A stretch of 64,000 nt of DNA from Pseudorhodoferax aquiterrae (GCF_014652235.1 NZ_BMYK01000009.1:62001-126000); one strand, 5' to 3'; shown: positions 35,858-45,198, counted from the stretch's first letter. Notes: generated from the sequence alone by a model not told the origin. Numbers and translations are program-made.

Positions 35858-36192
35858 ACACGCCGGACACCGTGGCCGTCCTGACCACCGTCGGCGACAT
35901 GGCGGCGGCGCGCACGCTCGCGCGCAGCTTGGTCGAGCGCCGGCTCGCCGCCTGCGTGCAGCTGTCGGCCATCGAGAGCTTCTACCGCTGGGACGGGGCC
36001 GTGCAACACGCGCCCGAGGTGCGCCTGCTCTGCAAGACCAGCGCCGCGGCCGCGGCCGCGCTGCGCGAGGCCATCGTCGAACTGCACCCGTACTCGGTGC
36101 CCGCGGTCTACGCCATGCCGCTGGCCGACGTCCATCCGCCCTACGCACAATGGGTCGGCGCGGAAACCGCCATCACGCCCGAGCCGGGCTGA
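35854..36192 (+). CDS. cutA: Divalent cation tolerance protein CutA
   Basis: A 112-residue trimeric PII-like protein; CutA is linked to copper and divalent-metal tolerance, though its exact activity is debated. The core VLTTVGDMAAARTLARSLVERRLAACVQL with the conserved Cys and the C-terminal VPAVYAMPLADVHPPYAQWV are visible. It is coupled to the VOC gene through the ATGA overlap, so metal and small-molecule stress may be handled together. Confidence 0.92.
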   Translation: MNTPDTVAVLTTVGDMAAARTLARSLVERRLAACVQLSAIESFYRWDGAVQHAPEVRLLCKTSAAAAAALREAIVELHPYSVPAVYAMPLADVHPPYAQWVGAETAITPEPG

Positions 36193-36287
36193 CCGGTGGC
36201 TGACCGCGGGCGCAGGGGCCGAAAAGGCTTGCGCCGTCAGGGAAAGGCCAAAGGGATGGGCGTGGTCCATCGATAAAATTGATCGCG

Positions 36288-39236
36288 ATGTCCCTGGCCC
36301 TGCTCGTCCTCGTCCCCTTCCTCGGCAGTGTGCTCGCGATGTTCATGCCGTCGACCGCGCGCAACCGCGAGGCGACGCTGGCAGGCCTGATCGCGCTGGG
36401 CTGCGCGATCCACCTGGGCATGCAGTTCCCGCAGCTGGCCGGTGGCAACGTGCTGCGCGAGGAATACCTCTGGCTGCCCACGCTGGGCGTGAACCTGCAG
36501 CTGCGGCTCGACGGCTTCGCCTGGCTGTTCGGCATGCTGGTCACGGGCATTGGCACGCTGGTTGTGCTGTACGCGCGCTACTACCTGTCGGCCTCCGACC
36601 CGGTGCCGCGCTTCTTCTCGTTCTTCCTGGCCTTCATGGGCTCCATGATGGGCGTGGTGCTGTCGGGCAACCTCGTGCAGATGGTGCTGTTCTGGGAACT
36701 CACGAGCCTGTTCTCGTTCCTCTTGATCGGCTATTGGCACCACCGCAAGGACGCACGCCGCGGCGCGCGCATGGCGCTCACGGTCACGGGCGCGGGCGGG
36801 CTGTGCCTGTTCGCCGGCGTGCTGCTGCTGGGCCGCATCGCGGGCAGCTACGAACTGGACGCCGTGCTGGCCGCCAGTTCCGCCATCAAGGCCGATCCGC
36901 GCTACCCCGCCGCGCTGGTGCTGATCCTGCTGGGCGCCTTCACCAAGAGCGCGCAGTTCCCGTTCCATTTCTGGCTGCCGCGCGCCATGGCCGCGCCCAC
37001 GCCGATCTCCGCTTACCTGCATTCGGCCACCATGGTCAAGCTCGGCGTATTCCTGCTCGCGCGGCTGTGGCCGGCGCTGGCCGGCACCGAGCAGTGGTTC
37101 TGGCTGGTCGGCGGCGCCGGTGCGATCACGCTGCTGCTGGGCGCCTTCGTGGCCATGTTCCAGAACGACCTCAAGGGACTGCTGGCCTACTCGACGATCT
37201 CGCACCTGGGCCTCATCACGCTGCTGCTGGGCATGAACAGCCCCATGGCCGCCGTGGCCGCGGTCTTTCACATCATGAACCATGCGACCTTCAAGGCCTC
37301 GCTGTTCATGGCCGCCGGCATCATCGACCACGAGACCGGCACGCGCGACATCCGCAAGCTCTCGGGCCTGGCCAGGCTCATGCCCATCACGGGCCTTCTG
37401 GCCATCATCGCGAGTGCCTCCATGGCCGGCGTGCCGCTGCTGAACGGTTTCCTGTCCAAGGAGATGTTCTTCGCCGAGACCGTATTCCTGCAATCCACGC
37501 CCTGGGTCGACCGCGCGCTGCCGGTGCTGGCCACGGTTGCCGGGCTGTTCAGCGTGGCCTATTCGGCGCGCTTCGTGTTCGACGTGTTCTTCGGCCCCTC
37601 GTGCATCGGGGTCGTGCCCAAGCCGCCGCACGAGCCGCCGCACTGGATGCGCGTGCCGGTCGAGCTGCTGGTGCTGGCCTGTCTGGTCGTGGGTGTGGCC
37701 CCCGAATGGTCGGTCGGCCCGCTGCTCGCGGCCGCCGCCGCCCCCGTGGTCGGCGGCCAGCTGCCCGAGTACAGCCTGGCGGTCTGGCACGGCTTCAACC
37801 TGCCGCTGGCCATGAGCTTCGTAGCGCTGGCCGGCGGCGCCGCGCTGTACCTCGTGCAGCGCCGCCAGCGCGAGGCCGGCCGCCTCACGCGCACGCCGCT
37901 GCTGCACCGCCTGGACGGTCAGCGCGTGTTCGAGCACCTGCTGGCGCGCGCCTCCGAGGCCGGCCGCCGCAGCCGCCGCCTGCTGGCCACCCAGCGCCTG
38001 CAGACCCAGCTGCTGCTGATGGTCTGCATGGCGCTGGCCGGCGCCGGCGCCTCGCTGTGGTTCGCGCCGGCCCAGGCTGGCGAGCGTTCGCCGCTGCCCT
38101 TCTCACCCATGTTCGCGATGACCTGGGTGATCGGCTGCATCTGCGCCATCGGCGCGGCCTGGCAGGCCAAGTTCCACCGGCTGGCCTCGTTGATGCTGGC
38201 CTCCGGCGCCGGCCTGACCTGCTGCCTGACCTTCATCTGGTTTTCCGCGCCCGACCTCGCGCTCACGCAACTGGTGGTCGAAGCCGTCACCACCGTGCTC
38301 ATCCTGCTGGGCCTGCGCTGGCTGCCCATGCGCAGCAAGTTCGTCGTGCAGTCGGCGCGCGAGCGCATCCTGCCCTGGGGCCGGCGCGGCCGCGATCTGT
38401 TGATCGCGATCGCCGCAGGCTGCGGCATGGCGGCGCTGGCCTGGCTGGTCATGACGCGCGATTCCCTGGGAAGCATCTCGCCCTTCTTCCTGGACCGCGC
38501 CCTGACCGAGGGCGGCGGCACCAACGTGGTCAACGTGATGCTGGTGGACTTCCGCGGCTTCGACACCTTCGGCGAGATCACGGTGCTGGGCATCGTCGCG
38601 CTGACGGTCTATGCGCTGCTGCGGCGCTTCCGCCCTGCGCCCGAGTCCATGGCGCTGCCACCGCAGCAGCTGGCCCAGTCCGACGACGGCAGCAGCGACG
38701 TGTTCAACCCGCGCCTGGCCAAGGACACCGCCGTCGGCTACCTCATGGTGCCGGCCGTGCTGGTGCGCCTGCTGCTGCCGCTGGCCGTGCTGGTTTCGGT
38801 CTACTTCTTCCTGCGCGGCCACAACGCGCCCGGCGGCGGCTTCGTCGCCGGCCTCGTGATGTCGGTCGCGCTGCTGTTGCAGTACATCGTCTCGGGCACC
38901 GAATGGGTGGAGGAGCACCTGCGCATCTACCCGCGCCGCTGGATCGCGGTCGGCCTGCTGCTGGCGCTGGCCACGGGCGCCGGCGCGATCGTGCTGCACT
39001 ACCCCTTCCTGACCACGCACACGGCCCATGTCACCTTGCCGGTGCTGGGCGAACTGCACATCCCCAGCGCGCTGTTCTTCGACACCGGCGTGTTCGCGCT
39101 CGTGCTGGGTTCCACCATGCTGATCCTGACGAGCCTGGCGCACCAGAGCGTGCGCAGCCACCGCTGGTCCGAGGAGCAGGAGCAGCGCCTGGCCGAAGCA
39201 CGCGCCGCCCTGTCGGGCCACGACGGAGACCACTGA
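36288..39236 (+). CDS. mrpA: Mrp Na+/H+ antiporter subunit A fused to subunit B
   Basis: A 982-residue membrane protein, the large subunit of the six-gene Mrp (Mnh/Pha) antiporter that exports Na+ (or K+) for H+ and supports pH homeostasis. Residues 1-800 are MrpA with proton-channel helices homologous to complex I NuoL (SFFLAFMGSMMGVVLSGNL; the FTKSAQFPFHFWLPRAM motif with Lys). Residues 806-975 (RLAKDTAVGYLMVPAVLVRLLLPLAVLV onwards) match MrpB, so the two subunits are fused, as in PhaAB of many proteobacteria. ATG at 36288; TAAAAT ends eight bases before it. Confidence 0.93.
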   Translation: MSLALLVLVPFLGSVLAMFMPSTARNREATLAGLIALGCAIHLGMQFPQLAGGNVLREEYLWLPTLGVNLQLRLDGFAWLFGMLVTGIGTLVVLYARYYLSASDPVPRFFSFFLAFMGSMMGVVLSGNLVQMVLFWELTSLFSFLLIGYWHHRKDARRGARMALTVTGAGGLCLFAGVLLLGRIAGSYELDAVLAASSAIKADPRYPAALVLILLGAFTKSAQFPFHFWLPRAMAAPTPISAYLHSATMVKLGVFLLARLWPALAGTEQWFWLVGGAGAITLLLGAFVAMFQNDLKGLLAYSTISHLGLITLLLGMNSPMAAVAAVFHIMNHATFKASLFMAAGIIDHETGTRDIRKLSGLARLMPITGLLAIIASASMAGVPLLNGFLSKEMFFAETVFLQSTPWVDRALPVLATVAGLFSVAYSARFVFDVFFGPSCIGVVPKPPHEPPHWMRVPVELLVLACLVVGVAPEWSVGPLLAAAAAPVVGGQLPEYSLAVWHGFNLPLAMSFVALAGGAALYLVQRRQREAGRLTRTPLLHRLDGQRVFEHLLARASEAGRRSRRLLATQRLQTQLLLMVCMALAGAGASLWFAPAQAGERSPLPFSPMFAMTWVIGCICAIGAAWQAKFHRLASLMLASGAGLTCCLTFIWFSAPDLALTQLVVEAVTTVLILLGLRWLPMRSKFVVQSARERILPWGRRGRDLLIAIAAGCGMAALAWLVMTRDSLGSISPFFLDRALTEGGGTNVVNVMLVDFRGFDTFGEITVLGIVALTVYALLRRFRPAPESMALPPQQLAQSDDGSSDVFNPRLAKDTAVGYLMVPAVLVRLLLPLAVLVSVYFFLRGHNAPGGGFVAGLVMSVALLLQYIVSGTEWVEEHLRIYPRRWIAVGLLLALATGAGAIVLHYPFLTTHTAHVTLPVLGELHIPSALFFDTGVFALVLGSTMLILTSLAHQSVRSHRWSEEQEQRLAEARAALSGHDGDH

Positions 39237-39237
39237 C

Positions 39238-39594
39238 ATGGAAGCCGTCCTCGCCATCGCCATCGGCGTGCTCACGAGCTCGGGTGTCTACCTGCTGCTG
39301 CGCCCGCGCACCTTCCAGGTCATCATGGGCCTGACGCTGATCTCCTACGCGGTGAACCTGTTCATCTTCAGCATGGGCCGGCTCAAGGTCGACAGCGAGC
39401 CTGTGCTCGTGCCCGGCGTGATCGCCACGCTGGCCAACACGGCCGACCCCATGCCCCAGGCCCTGGTGCTGACGGCCATCGTGATCGGCTTCGCCATGAC
39501 GGCGCTGTTTCTCGTCGTGATGCTGGCCTCGCGCGGGCTGACGGGCACCGACCATGTGGACGGCACCGAGAAGAGCGAAGGGGGGCAGGAGTGA
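39238..39594 (+). CDS. mrpC: Mrp antiporter subunit C (NuoK-like)
   Basis: A 118-residue protein with three membrane helices, homologous to complex I NuoK. Typical MrpC features are the opening MEAVLAIAIGVLTSSGVYLL and TLISYAVNLFIFSMG, with the acidic/basic helix-breaking residues of the proton path. It starts one base after mrpA ends and overlaps mrpD by GTGA. Confidence 0.93.
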   Translation: MEAVLAIAIGVLTSSGVYLLLRPRTFQVIMGLTLISYAVNLFIFSMGRLKVDSEPVLVPGVIATLANTADPMPQALVLTAIVIGFAMTALFLVVMLASRGLTGTDHVDGTEKSEGGQE

Positions 39595-41306
39595 GCAGCC
39601 TGCACGAACTCTTCGACCAGGCCATGCACCTGCTCGACCGGCTGCTGGAATTCAGCATGCCGCACCTGATCGCGGTGCCCATCCTGCTGCCCATGCTGAC
39701 GGCCGCACTGATGCTGCTGCTGGACGAGCGGCAACGCCGCACCAAGGCCACGCTGACCGTGGTCTCGGGCCTGCTGGGCATGCTGGTCTCGCTGGCGCTG
39801 CTGCGCTGGGTCAACGCCGCCGCCACCGGCGACGGGCCGGGCTCCATCGGCGTCTACCTGGCCGGCAACTGGATGGCGCCGTTCGGCATCGTGCTGGTGG
39901 CCGACCGGCTCTCGACCATGCTGGTCGCGCTGACCGGTGTGATCGCATTCGCCGCCTCGATCTATTCCACCTCGCGCTGGGACCGCGCCGGCGTGCACTT
40001 CCACCCCATGCTGCAGTTGCAGCTGATGGGCCTGAACGGCGCCTTCCTGACCGGCGACCTGTTCAACCTGTTCGTGTTCTTCGAGGTCATGCTGGCCGCC
40101 TCCTACGGCCTCCTGCTGCACGGCTCGGGCCGCCAGCGCGTGCGGGCCGGGTTGCACTACATCGCGATCAACCTGGCGGCCTCCTCCATGTTCCTGATCG
40201 GCGCGGCCATGCTCTACGGCCTGACCGGTACGCTGAACATGGCCGACCTGGGTCAGCGCATCGCACAGCTCGATCCGGCCGACCGCGGCCTCGTGCATGC
40301 GGCGGCCGCCATCCTGGCCACGGCCTTCTTCGCCAAGGCCGGCGCCTGGCCGCTCAACTTCTGGCTGGTGCCGGCCTATGGCAGCGTGGTGGCCCCGGTC
40401 GGCGCCGTGTTCGCGCTGCTGACCAAGCTGGGCGTCTACACCGTGCTGCGGCTGTGGAGCGTGCTGTTCGGCGTGGACGGCGGCGCTTCGGCGCAGTTCG
40501 GCCAGACCGTGATCCTGGCGCTCGGATTGGTCACGCTGTTCGTCGGTGCGCTCGGGGTGCTGGGCACACAGCGGCTGGCCCTGCTGGCCAGCTACAGCGT
40601 GCTGGTCTCGGCCGGCACGCTGCTGGCTGCCGTGGGCCTGGGCCGGGCGTCCGTCTGGGCCGGCGCGCTGTACTACCTCATGAGCTCCACGCTGGCCGTC
40701 AGCGCGCTGTTCCTGCTGGTGGACATCGTCGAACGCTGGCGCAACGGCTCCAGCGTGGCACCGCACGCCGCCGAGGACGACGCGCCCTTCCTGAGCGAAG
40801 ACCTGCGCCTCTTGTCCGACGTGAACCTGGACGACGACGCCCAGGCCTTGTACGGCCGCGCCATCCCGGCCGGCGTGGCCTTTCTGGGCCTGGCCTTCAT
40901 CCTGTGCACGCTGCTGCTCGCGGGCCTGCCGCCGCTGTCGGGTTTCGTCGGCAAGTTCGCCATGCTGGCCGGCCTGCTGCAGGCGTCGCAGCTGGGCAAC
41001 GCCGGCATCGCCGTGATGGCGCTGCTGATCGGCGGCGGCTTCCTGACGCTGTTGGCGCTGTGCCGCGCCGGCATCCGCTACTTCTGGAACCAGCCGCACG
41101 CCAACCTGCCCGCCCTGCCCGCGCTGGAGGTGCTGCCGGTGGCCGGCCTGCTGCTGGCCGCCATCGGACTGACCATCGGCGCCGGCCCGGTCATGCAGCA
41201 TGCCCAGGCCACGGCCGAGGTGCTGCATTCGGGCCAGCACTACCGCCAGGCCGTGATGGCCGCCAGCCCCGTGCCGGCGCCGCCGTTCAAGGAGAAGACG
41301 CCATGA
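39591..41306 (+). CDS. mrpD: Mrp antiporter subunit D (NuoN/NuoM-like)
   Basis: A 571-residue membrane protein with about 14 helices, homologous to complex I NuoM/NuoN. Channel-type motifs are present: LTGDLFNLFVFFEVMLAASYGLLL (Glu in helix 5) and FFAKAGAWPLNFWLVPAYG (Lys). It pairs with MrpA in ion exchange. GTG start, in an overlap with the mrpC TGA, preceded by a good Shine-Dalgarno GGAG. Confidence 0.93.
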   Translation: MSSLHELFDQAMHLLDRLLEFSMPHLIAVPILLPMLTAALMLLLDERQRRTKATLTVVSGLLGMLVSLALLRWVNAAATGDGPGSIGVYLAGNWMAPFGIVLVADRLSTMLVALTGVIAFAASIYSTSRWDRAGVHFHPMLQLQLMGLNGAFLTGDLFNLFVFFEVMLAASYGLLLHGSGRQRVRAGLHYIAINLAASSMFLIGAAMLYGLTGTLNMADLGQRIAQLDPADRGLVHAAAAILATAFFAKAGAWPLNFWLVPAYGSVVAPVGAVFALLTKLGVYTVLRLWSVLFGVDGGASAQFGQTVILALGLVTLFVGALGVLGTQRLALLASYSVLVSAGTLLAAVGLGRASVWAGALYYLMSSTLAVSALFLLVDIVERWRNGSSVAPHAAEDDAPFLSEDLRLLSDVNLDDDAQALYGRAIPAGVAFLGLAFILCTLLLAGLPPLSGFVGKFAMLAGLLQASQLGNAGIAVMALLIGGGFLTLLALCRAGIRYFWNQPHANLPALPALEVLPVAGLLLAAIGLTIGAGPVMQHAQATAEVLHSGQHYRQAVMAASPVPAPPFKEKTP

Positions 41307-41809
41307 AGCGCCTGCTGCCATCGCCCCCGCTGTCGGCCACGCTGTTCGTGGTCTGGCTGCTCCTGCACCAGTCGGTCGATGCCACCACGCTGCTGTCCGC
41401 GGCCCTGCTCGGTCTGGTCGTGCCCTTGCTCACGCAAAGCCTGCGCCCTGCCACCGTGCGCATGCGCAAGCCGCGCGTGGCGCTGCACCTGGCATTCGCC
41501 GCCATCGCCGACATGCTGGTCTCGGCCAAGAACGTGGCCTGGCTCGTGCTCACGCGGCGCAACGTGCGGCTGAGCAGCTACTTCGTCGTCGTTCCGCTGG
41601 AACTGCGCGACCCCAACGGCCTGGCGGTGCTGGCCATGATCATGTGCCTGACGCCGGGCACGGCCTGGGGCGAGCTCTCGCTGGACCGCAGCAAGCTGCT
41701 GATCCACGTGTTCGACCTCGTGGACGAGGACGACTTCATCGCCCGCATCAAGCTGCGCTACGAGCGTCCGCTGCTGGAAATCTTTCAACCGGAAGGGACC
41801 ACGCCATGA
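41303..41809 (+). CDS. mrpE: Mrp antiporter subunit E
   Basis: A 168-residue protein with about three N-terminal helices and a soluble C-terminal domain, the normal MrpE architecture. VALHLAFAAIADMLVSAKNVAWLVL and MIMCLTPGTAWGEL are typical. It is coupled to mrpD (ATGA overlap) and to mrpF. Confidence 0.92.
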   Translation: MKRLLPSPPLSATLFVVWLLLHQSVDATTLLSAALLGLVVPLLTQSLRPATVRMRKPRVALHLAFAAIADMLVSAKNVAWLVLTRRNVRLSSYFVVVPLELRDPNGLAVLAMIMCLTPGTAWGELSLDRSKLLIHVFDLVDEDDFIARIKLRYERPLLEIFQPEGTTP

Positions 41810-42084
41810 CCCCCATCCTGTTCTGGGGCCTCAAGATCGCCCTGTTCCTGCTGGCCGTGGCCATGCTGTGCGCGCTGTTCCGGCTGCTGGTCGGCCCGGC
41901 CGCACAGGACCGCGTGATGGCGCTGGACTGCCTGTACATCAACGGCATGCTGACCATGCTGGTGCTGGGCATCACCTACACCAGCAACGTCTACTTCGAG
42001 GCCGCGATGCTGATCGCGCTGTTCGGCTTCGTCGGCTCCACGGTGCTGGCCAAGTTCCTGTTGCGCGGGGAGGTCATTGAATGA
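41806..42084 (+). CDS. mrpF: Mrp antiporter subunit F
   Basis: A 92-residue protein with three helices, conserved in Mrp complexes (FRLLVGPAAQDRVMALDCLYING is the characteristic segment). ATG at 41806 overlaps the mrpE stop. After its stop a repeat element (42094-42163) separates it from mrpG. Confidence 0.93.
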   Translation: MTPILFWGLKIALFLLAVAMLCALFRLLVGPAAQDRVMALDCLYINGMLTMLVLGITYTSNVYFEAAMLIALFGFVGSTVLAKFLLRGEVIE

Positions 42085-42093
42085 GCGCCGCGC

Positions 42094-42163
42094 CGGGCCG
42101 CCCCAAGCAAGCGAAGCGCCCCCTCGGGGGGCAGCGAGGACACGCAGTGCCGAGCGTGGGGGC
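42094..42163. repeat. Comamonadaceae-type extragenic repeat, one copy
   Basis: The 85-base gap between mrpF and mrpG is filled mostly by a repeat-like sequence containing AAGCAAGCGAAGCGCCCCCT and ending in GCAGTGCCGAGCGTGGGGG. A compact hairpin GCCCCC-TCG-GGGGGC (42118-42132) lies in it. I recall many near-identical copies in intergenic regions of Acidovorax, Comamonas, Delftia and relatives. Only one copy is in this window, so the family assignment rests on memory. It adds no stop in one frame, so mrpG can be read with a false N-terminal extension (PPQASEAPPRGAARTRSAE). Confidence 0.6.
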
Positions 42164-42169
42164 CTTGTC

Positions 42170-42535
42170 ATGAATCCCCTGCCCATCTGGGCCGAGATCC
42201 TGACCGCGCTGTTCGCCGTGGCCGGAGCGGCCTTCGCCGCCATCGGCTCCTTCGGCCTGGTGCGCCTGCCCAGCTTCTACAACCGCATCCACGCGCCCAC
42301 GCTGGGCGCGACCGCGGGCGCCTGGTGCGTGATGCTGGCGACCGTCGTCTATTTCTCGGTGCAGGGCACCAACCTGTTCCTGCACGCCGTGCTGATCGCG
42401 CTGTTCGTGGCGCTGACGGCGCCGGTCACCACGATCTTCCTGATGCGCGCGGCGCTGTTCCGCGACCGCCAGAAAGGCGTGGACCTGCCGCACGCCAGCC
42501 ATTCGCAGCCGCTGGAAGCCGAGCGCGGAGACTGA
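42170..42535 (+). CDS. mrpG: Mrp antiporter subunit G
   Basis: A 121-residue protein with three helices. AAFAAIGSFGLVRLPSFYNRIHAPTLGATAG is the MrpG signature. The start at 42170 (MNPLPIW) is chosen because the upstream in-frame extension is made of the repeat. It ends the Mrp operon; trhO begins 14 bases on. Confidence 0.92.
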   Translation: MNPLPIWAEILTALFAVAGAAFAAIGSFGLVRLPSFYNRIHAPTLGATAGAWCVMLATVVYFSVQGTNLFLHAVLIALFVALTAPVTTIFLMRAALFRDRQKGVDLPHASHSQPLEAERGD

Positions 42536-42548
42536 CCGCCCAAGCCGC

Positions 42549-43475
42549 ATGCCGCGCACCGCCTCGTTCTACTGCTTCACCGCGCTGCCGGACTGCGCAA
42601 CGCTGGTGGCGCCGTTGCGCGCGCTGTGCACGGCGCTGGACGTGCGCGGCAACATCCTGCTGGCGCCCGAAGGCGTCAATGGCAGCATCGCCGGCCCGGC
42701 CGAGGCCGTGCAGCAGGTGCTGGACCATTTGCGTGCCGATGCGCGGCTCGCCCGACTGGCGGTGCGCAGCGCCGAATGCACCAGCGTGCCCCTGCACCGC
42801 CTCAAGGTGCGCTGCAAGCGCGAGATCGTGACCCTGGGCGTGGCGGGCCTGGATCCGGTCGGCCAGACCGGCACGCACGTGCCGCCTGCGCAGTGGAACA
42901 CGCTGCTCGAGCTCCCCGGCCTCGTGCTGCTGGACGTGCGCAACGGCTACGAGGTGGCCATCGGCAGCTTTGCCGGCGCCGTCGATCCGCACACCGCGGC
43001 CTTCACCGACTGGCCCGCCTGGATCGCGGAGCAGTCCGGACCTGGCGGTCTGCTGCAAGGCCAGCCGCCCGTGGCAATGTTCTGCACCGGCGGCATCCGC
43101 TGCGAGAAGGCCTCCGCCCTGCTGCGTGCCCAAGGCTTCGGCGAGGTCTACCAACTCGAAGGCGGCATCCTGAACTACCTGGAGCAGGTGCCGCCCGCGC
43201 AGAGCCTCTGGCAGGGCGAGTGCTTCGTGTTCGACGAACGCGTGGCCGTGGGCCATGGCCTGGCGGCCGGCAGCCACAGCCTGTGCCGCTCCTGCCGCCA
43301 GCCGCTGTCGGCAGCGGACCGGGCGTCGCCGCTGTTCGTCGAGGGCGTGCAGTGCGCGCATTGCGCGGCGCGGCGCGACGAGGGCCAGCGCGCCGGCTAC
43401 CGCGAGCGCCAGCGCCAGATGGACCTGGCCGCCGCGCGCGGCGCCACCCATCTGGGCCTGCCCGACCCGGCATGA
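42549..43475 (+). CDS. trhO: tRNA uridine(34) hydroxylase TrhO (rhodanese domain)
   Basis: A 308-residue rhodanese-domain enzyme that makes 5-hydroxyuridine at tRNA wobble position 34 using oxygen. The rhodanese loop CTGGIRCEKAS carries catalytic Cys179 (second Cys185). An N-terminal ferredoxin-like UPF0176 domain (1-95) has NILLAPEGVNGSIAG. Four Cys (CRSC, CAHC) near the C-terminus form a zinc-like cluster. The gene overlaps the next by ATGA. Confidence 0.92.
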   Translation: MPRTASFYCFTALPDCATLVAPLRALCTALDVRGNILLAPEGVNGSIAGPAEAVQQVLDHLRADARLARLAVRSAECTSVPLHRLKVRCKREIVTLGVAGLDPVGQTGTHVPPAQWNTLLELPGLVLLDVRNGYEVAIGSFAGAVDPHTAAFTDWPAWIAEQSGPGGLLQGQPPVAMFCTGGIRCEKASALLRAQGFGEVYQLEGGILNYLEQVPPAQSLWQGECFVFDERVAVGHGLAAGSHSLCRSCRQPLSAADRASPLFVEGVQCAHCAARRDEGQRAGYRERQRQMDLAAARGATHLGLPDPA

Positions 43476-44122
43476 CGCTGCCGCTGCTCTATTCCTTTCG
43501 CCGCTGCCCCTATGCCATGCGTGCGCGGCTGGCGCTGCTCGTGGCCGGCCAGACCTGCGAACTGCGCGAGGTGGTGCTGCGCGACAAGCCGCAGGCCCTG
43601 CGCGAGGCCTCGCCCAAGGCCACCGTGCCCGTGCTGGTGCTCGCCGATGGCCAGGTCATCGACGAAAGCCTGGCCATCATGCAATGGGCGCTGGCGCGCC
43701 ACGATCCGCTGGGCTGGTGCCGCCCCACGCACGGCGCGCCGGCGCAGATGCTGGCGCTGGTGACCGAGAGCGACACGGGCTTCAAGCCGCTGCTGGACCG
43801 CGCCAAGTACCCGCAGCGCTTCGGCCTCGCGGACCCGCTGGCACCGCGCATCGCTTGCGCGCCCTTTCTCGCAGGGCTGGAACAGCGGCTGGCGCAGACG
43901 CCGTTCCTGTGCGGAGGCCACGCCACGCTGGCCGATGCGGCCCTGTTCCCCTTCGTGCGCCAGTTCGCGGGCGTGGACCCGGACTGGTTCGCGCAACAGC
44001 CCTGGCCTCGGCTGCAGCAATGGTTGCTGGACTGGCAGTCCACGACGCTGTTCGCGCGCGCGATGCAGAAGTTCGCGCCCTGGCAGCCGGGCGACGCGCC
44101 GCAGCTTTTTCCGCAGCCCTGA
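43472..44122 (+). CDS. Glutathione S-transferase
   Basis: A 216-residue two-domain GST. The thioredoxin-like N-terminus has a CPYA motif at Cys12 (FRRCPYAMRAR), the active-site Cys of beta/omega-like GSTs, then VPVLVLADGQVIDESLAIMQW. The C-terminal helical domain contains LADAALFPFVRQFAGVD. It may remove thiol adducts or disulfides rather than conjugate classic substrates. Coupled with trhO; converges on the acyltransferase gene. Confidence 0.9.
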   Translation: MTLPLLYSFRRCPYAMRARLALLVAGQTCELREVVLRDKPQALREASPKATVPVLVLADGQVIDESLAIMQWALARHDPLGWCRPTHGAPAQMLALVTESDTGFKPLLDRAKYPQRFGLADPLAPRIACAPFLAGLEQRLAQTPFLCGGHATLADAALFPFVRQFAGVDPDWFAQQPWPRLQQWLLDWQSTTLFARAMQKFAPWQPGDAPQLFPQP

Positions 44123-44132
44123 ACGCGGCGGC

Positions 44133-45185
44133 TCAGACGGTCATCGCCAGCATGCCGGCGGCCAGCACCGCCACCTGCCATCCCAGCGCGGTGCGCGGCC
44201 GCACGATGCGCCGCTCGAGCCGGTGCAGGCCGGCGCCGGCCAGCAGCGACAGCACGAACACGAGTGCCATGCCCAATAAGTGCACGGTGCCGCCGTCGGG
44301 CCACAGCCATCCCCATAGCGCGCCGACCGCCAGCAGCACGGCGAAATGCACGAGGAAGACCGGGTAGGAGACGGCCGCCAGCCAGGCCATCCAGCGCGGC
44401 GGCTGCCAGCCCATCGCCCCCGTGGCCTGCAGCAGGCCCAGCAGCAGCGCGCAGGCCCAAGCCACGGCGATGCGGTCGCGCCAGCCCACGGCCAGCGCCG
44501 CGGCACCCAGCAGCGCCACGCCCGCCAGAGCGGCCCAGGGTCGCGTGGCCCGTGCCGCCCAGCCGGCCAGCAGGCCCATGCCATAGGCGCCGAAGAAATA
44601 CAGCGCGGTCGCATCCAGCTGCGGTTCGAGGTTGCACCACAGCAGCGACAAGGCCGTCAGCGCCGCGACGGCCGCCACGGCCCAGCTGCCGGGCAGCCGG
44701 CACAGCAGCGTCGCCAGCGCGAACAGCTGCAGGTCGATCGCCACATACCAGACGCCTGCCGACAGCGACTCCTCGCCCAGCAGGTCCTGCACCATCAGCA
44801 GATGGGCGAGCAGTTGCGTCCAGGTCGGGGTGGCCGGCGCGTCGGGATGGCCCAGGCTGGCGCGCACCGCATCGGACACCAGGATGGCCAGCACCAGCGC
44901 GCCCGCGTAGGGCACCAGCAGGCGCAGGTAGCGCCGGCCCACCTGCTGGGCCCAGGGCGTGGACGGTGCACGGCCCGGCGGCATGCCGCGTGCCAGCAGA
45001 AAGCCCGAGACCACGAGGAACACCTGCACGGCCATGCGGCCATAGGCGAACAGCCAGTCGACCACGGCCGGCGCCAGCGGCCGGGCGAGGTCGGACATGG
45101 GCCCGTAGAAGGCCAGGTGGTGCCAGACGATCAGCACGCAGGCCAGGGCCTTGAGTGCGTCGACCGGCCCGAGCCGATCGTTCAT
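44133..45185 (-). CDS. Acyltransferase-3 family membrane protein
   Basis: A 350-residue membrane protein with about ten helices of the OafA/YrhL type, which O-acetylate polysaccharides or other cell-surface targets. The conserved start LKALACVLIVWHHLAFYG with the catalytic-candidate His, and VQVFLVVSGFLLARG are visible. No attached SGNH domain is seen. It is 13 bases downstream of the nitronate monooxygenase gene; the substrate is unknown. Confidence 0.85.
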   Translation of the reverse strand: MNDRLGPVDALKALACVLIVWHHLAFYGPMSDLARPLAPAVVDWLFAYGRMAVQVFLVVSGFLLARGMPPGRAPSTPWAQQVGRRYLRLLVPYAGALVLAILVSDAVRASLGHPDAPATPTWTQLLAHLLMVQDLLGEESLSAGVWYVAIDLQLFALATLLCRLPGSWAVAAVAALTALSLLWCNLEPQLDATALYFFGAYGMGLLAGWAARATRPWAALAGVALLGAAALAVGWRDRIAVAWACALLLGLLQATGAMGWQPPRWMAWLAAVSYPVFLVHFAVLLAVGALWGWLWPDGGTVHLLGMALVFVLSLLAGAGLHRLERRIVRPRTALGWQVAVLAAGMLAMTV

Positions 45186-45198
45186 GAAAACAGGCGCG

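Noticed and set aside
42118-42132. GC hairpin in the mrpF-mrpG gap as an intrinsic terminator
   Set aside because: No T-run follows, and mrpG clearly belongs to the operon; the hairpin is part of the repeat.
42077-42169. N-terminal extension of MrpG
   Set aside because: The extension is translated repeat sequence and does not belong to the MrpG family; the ATG at 42170 gives the normal start.
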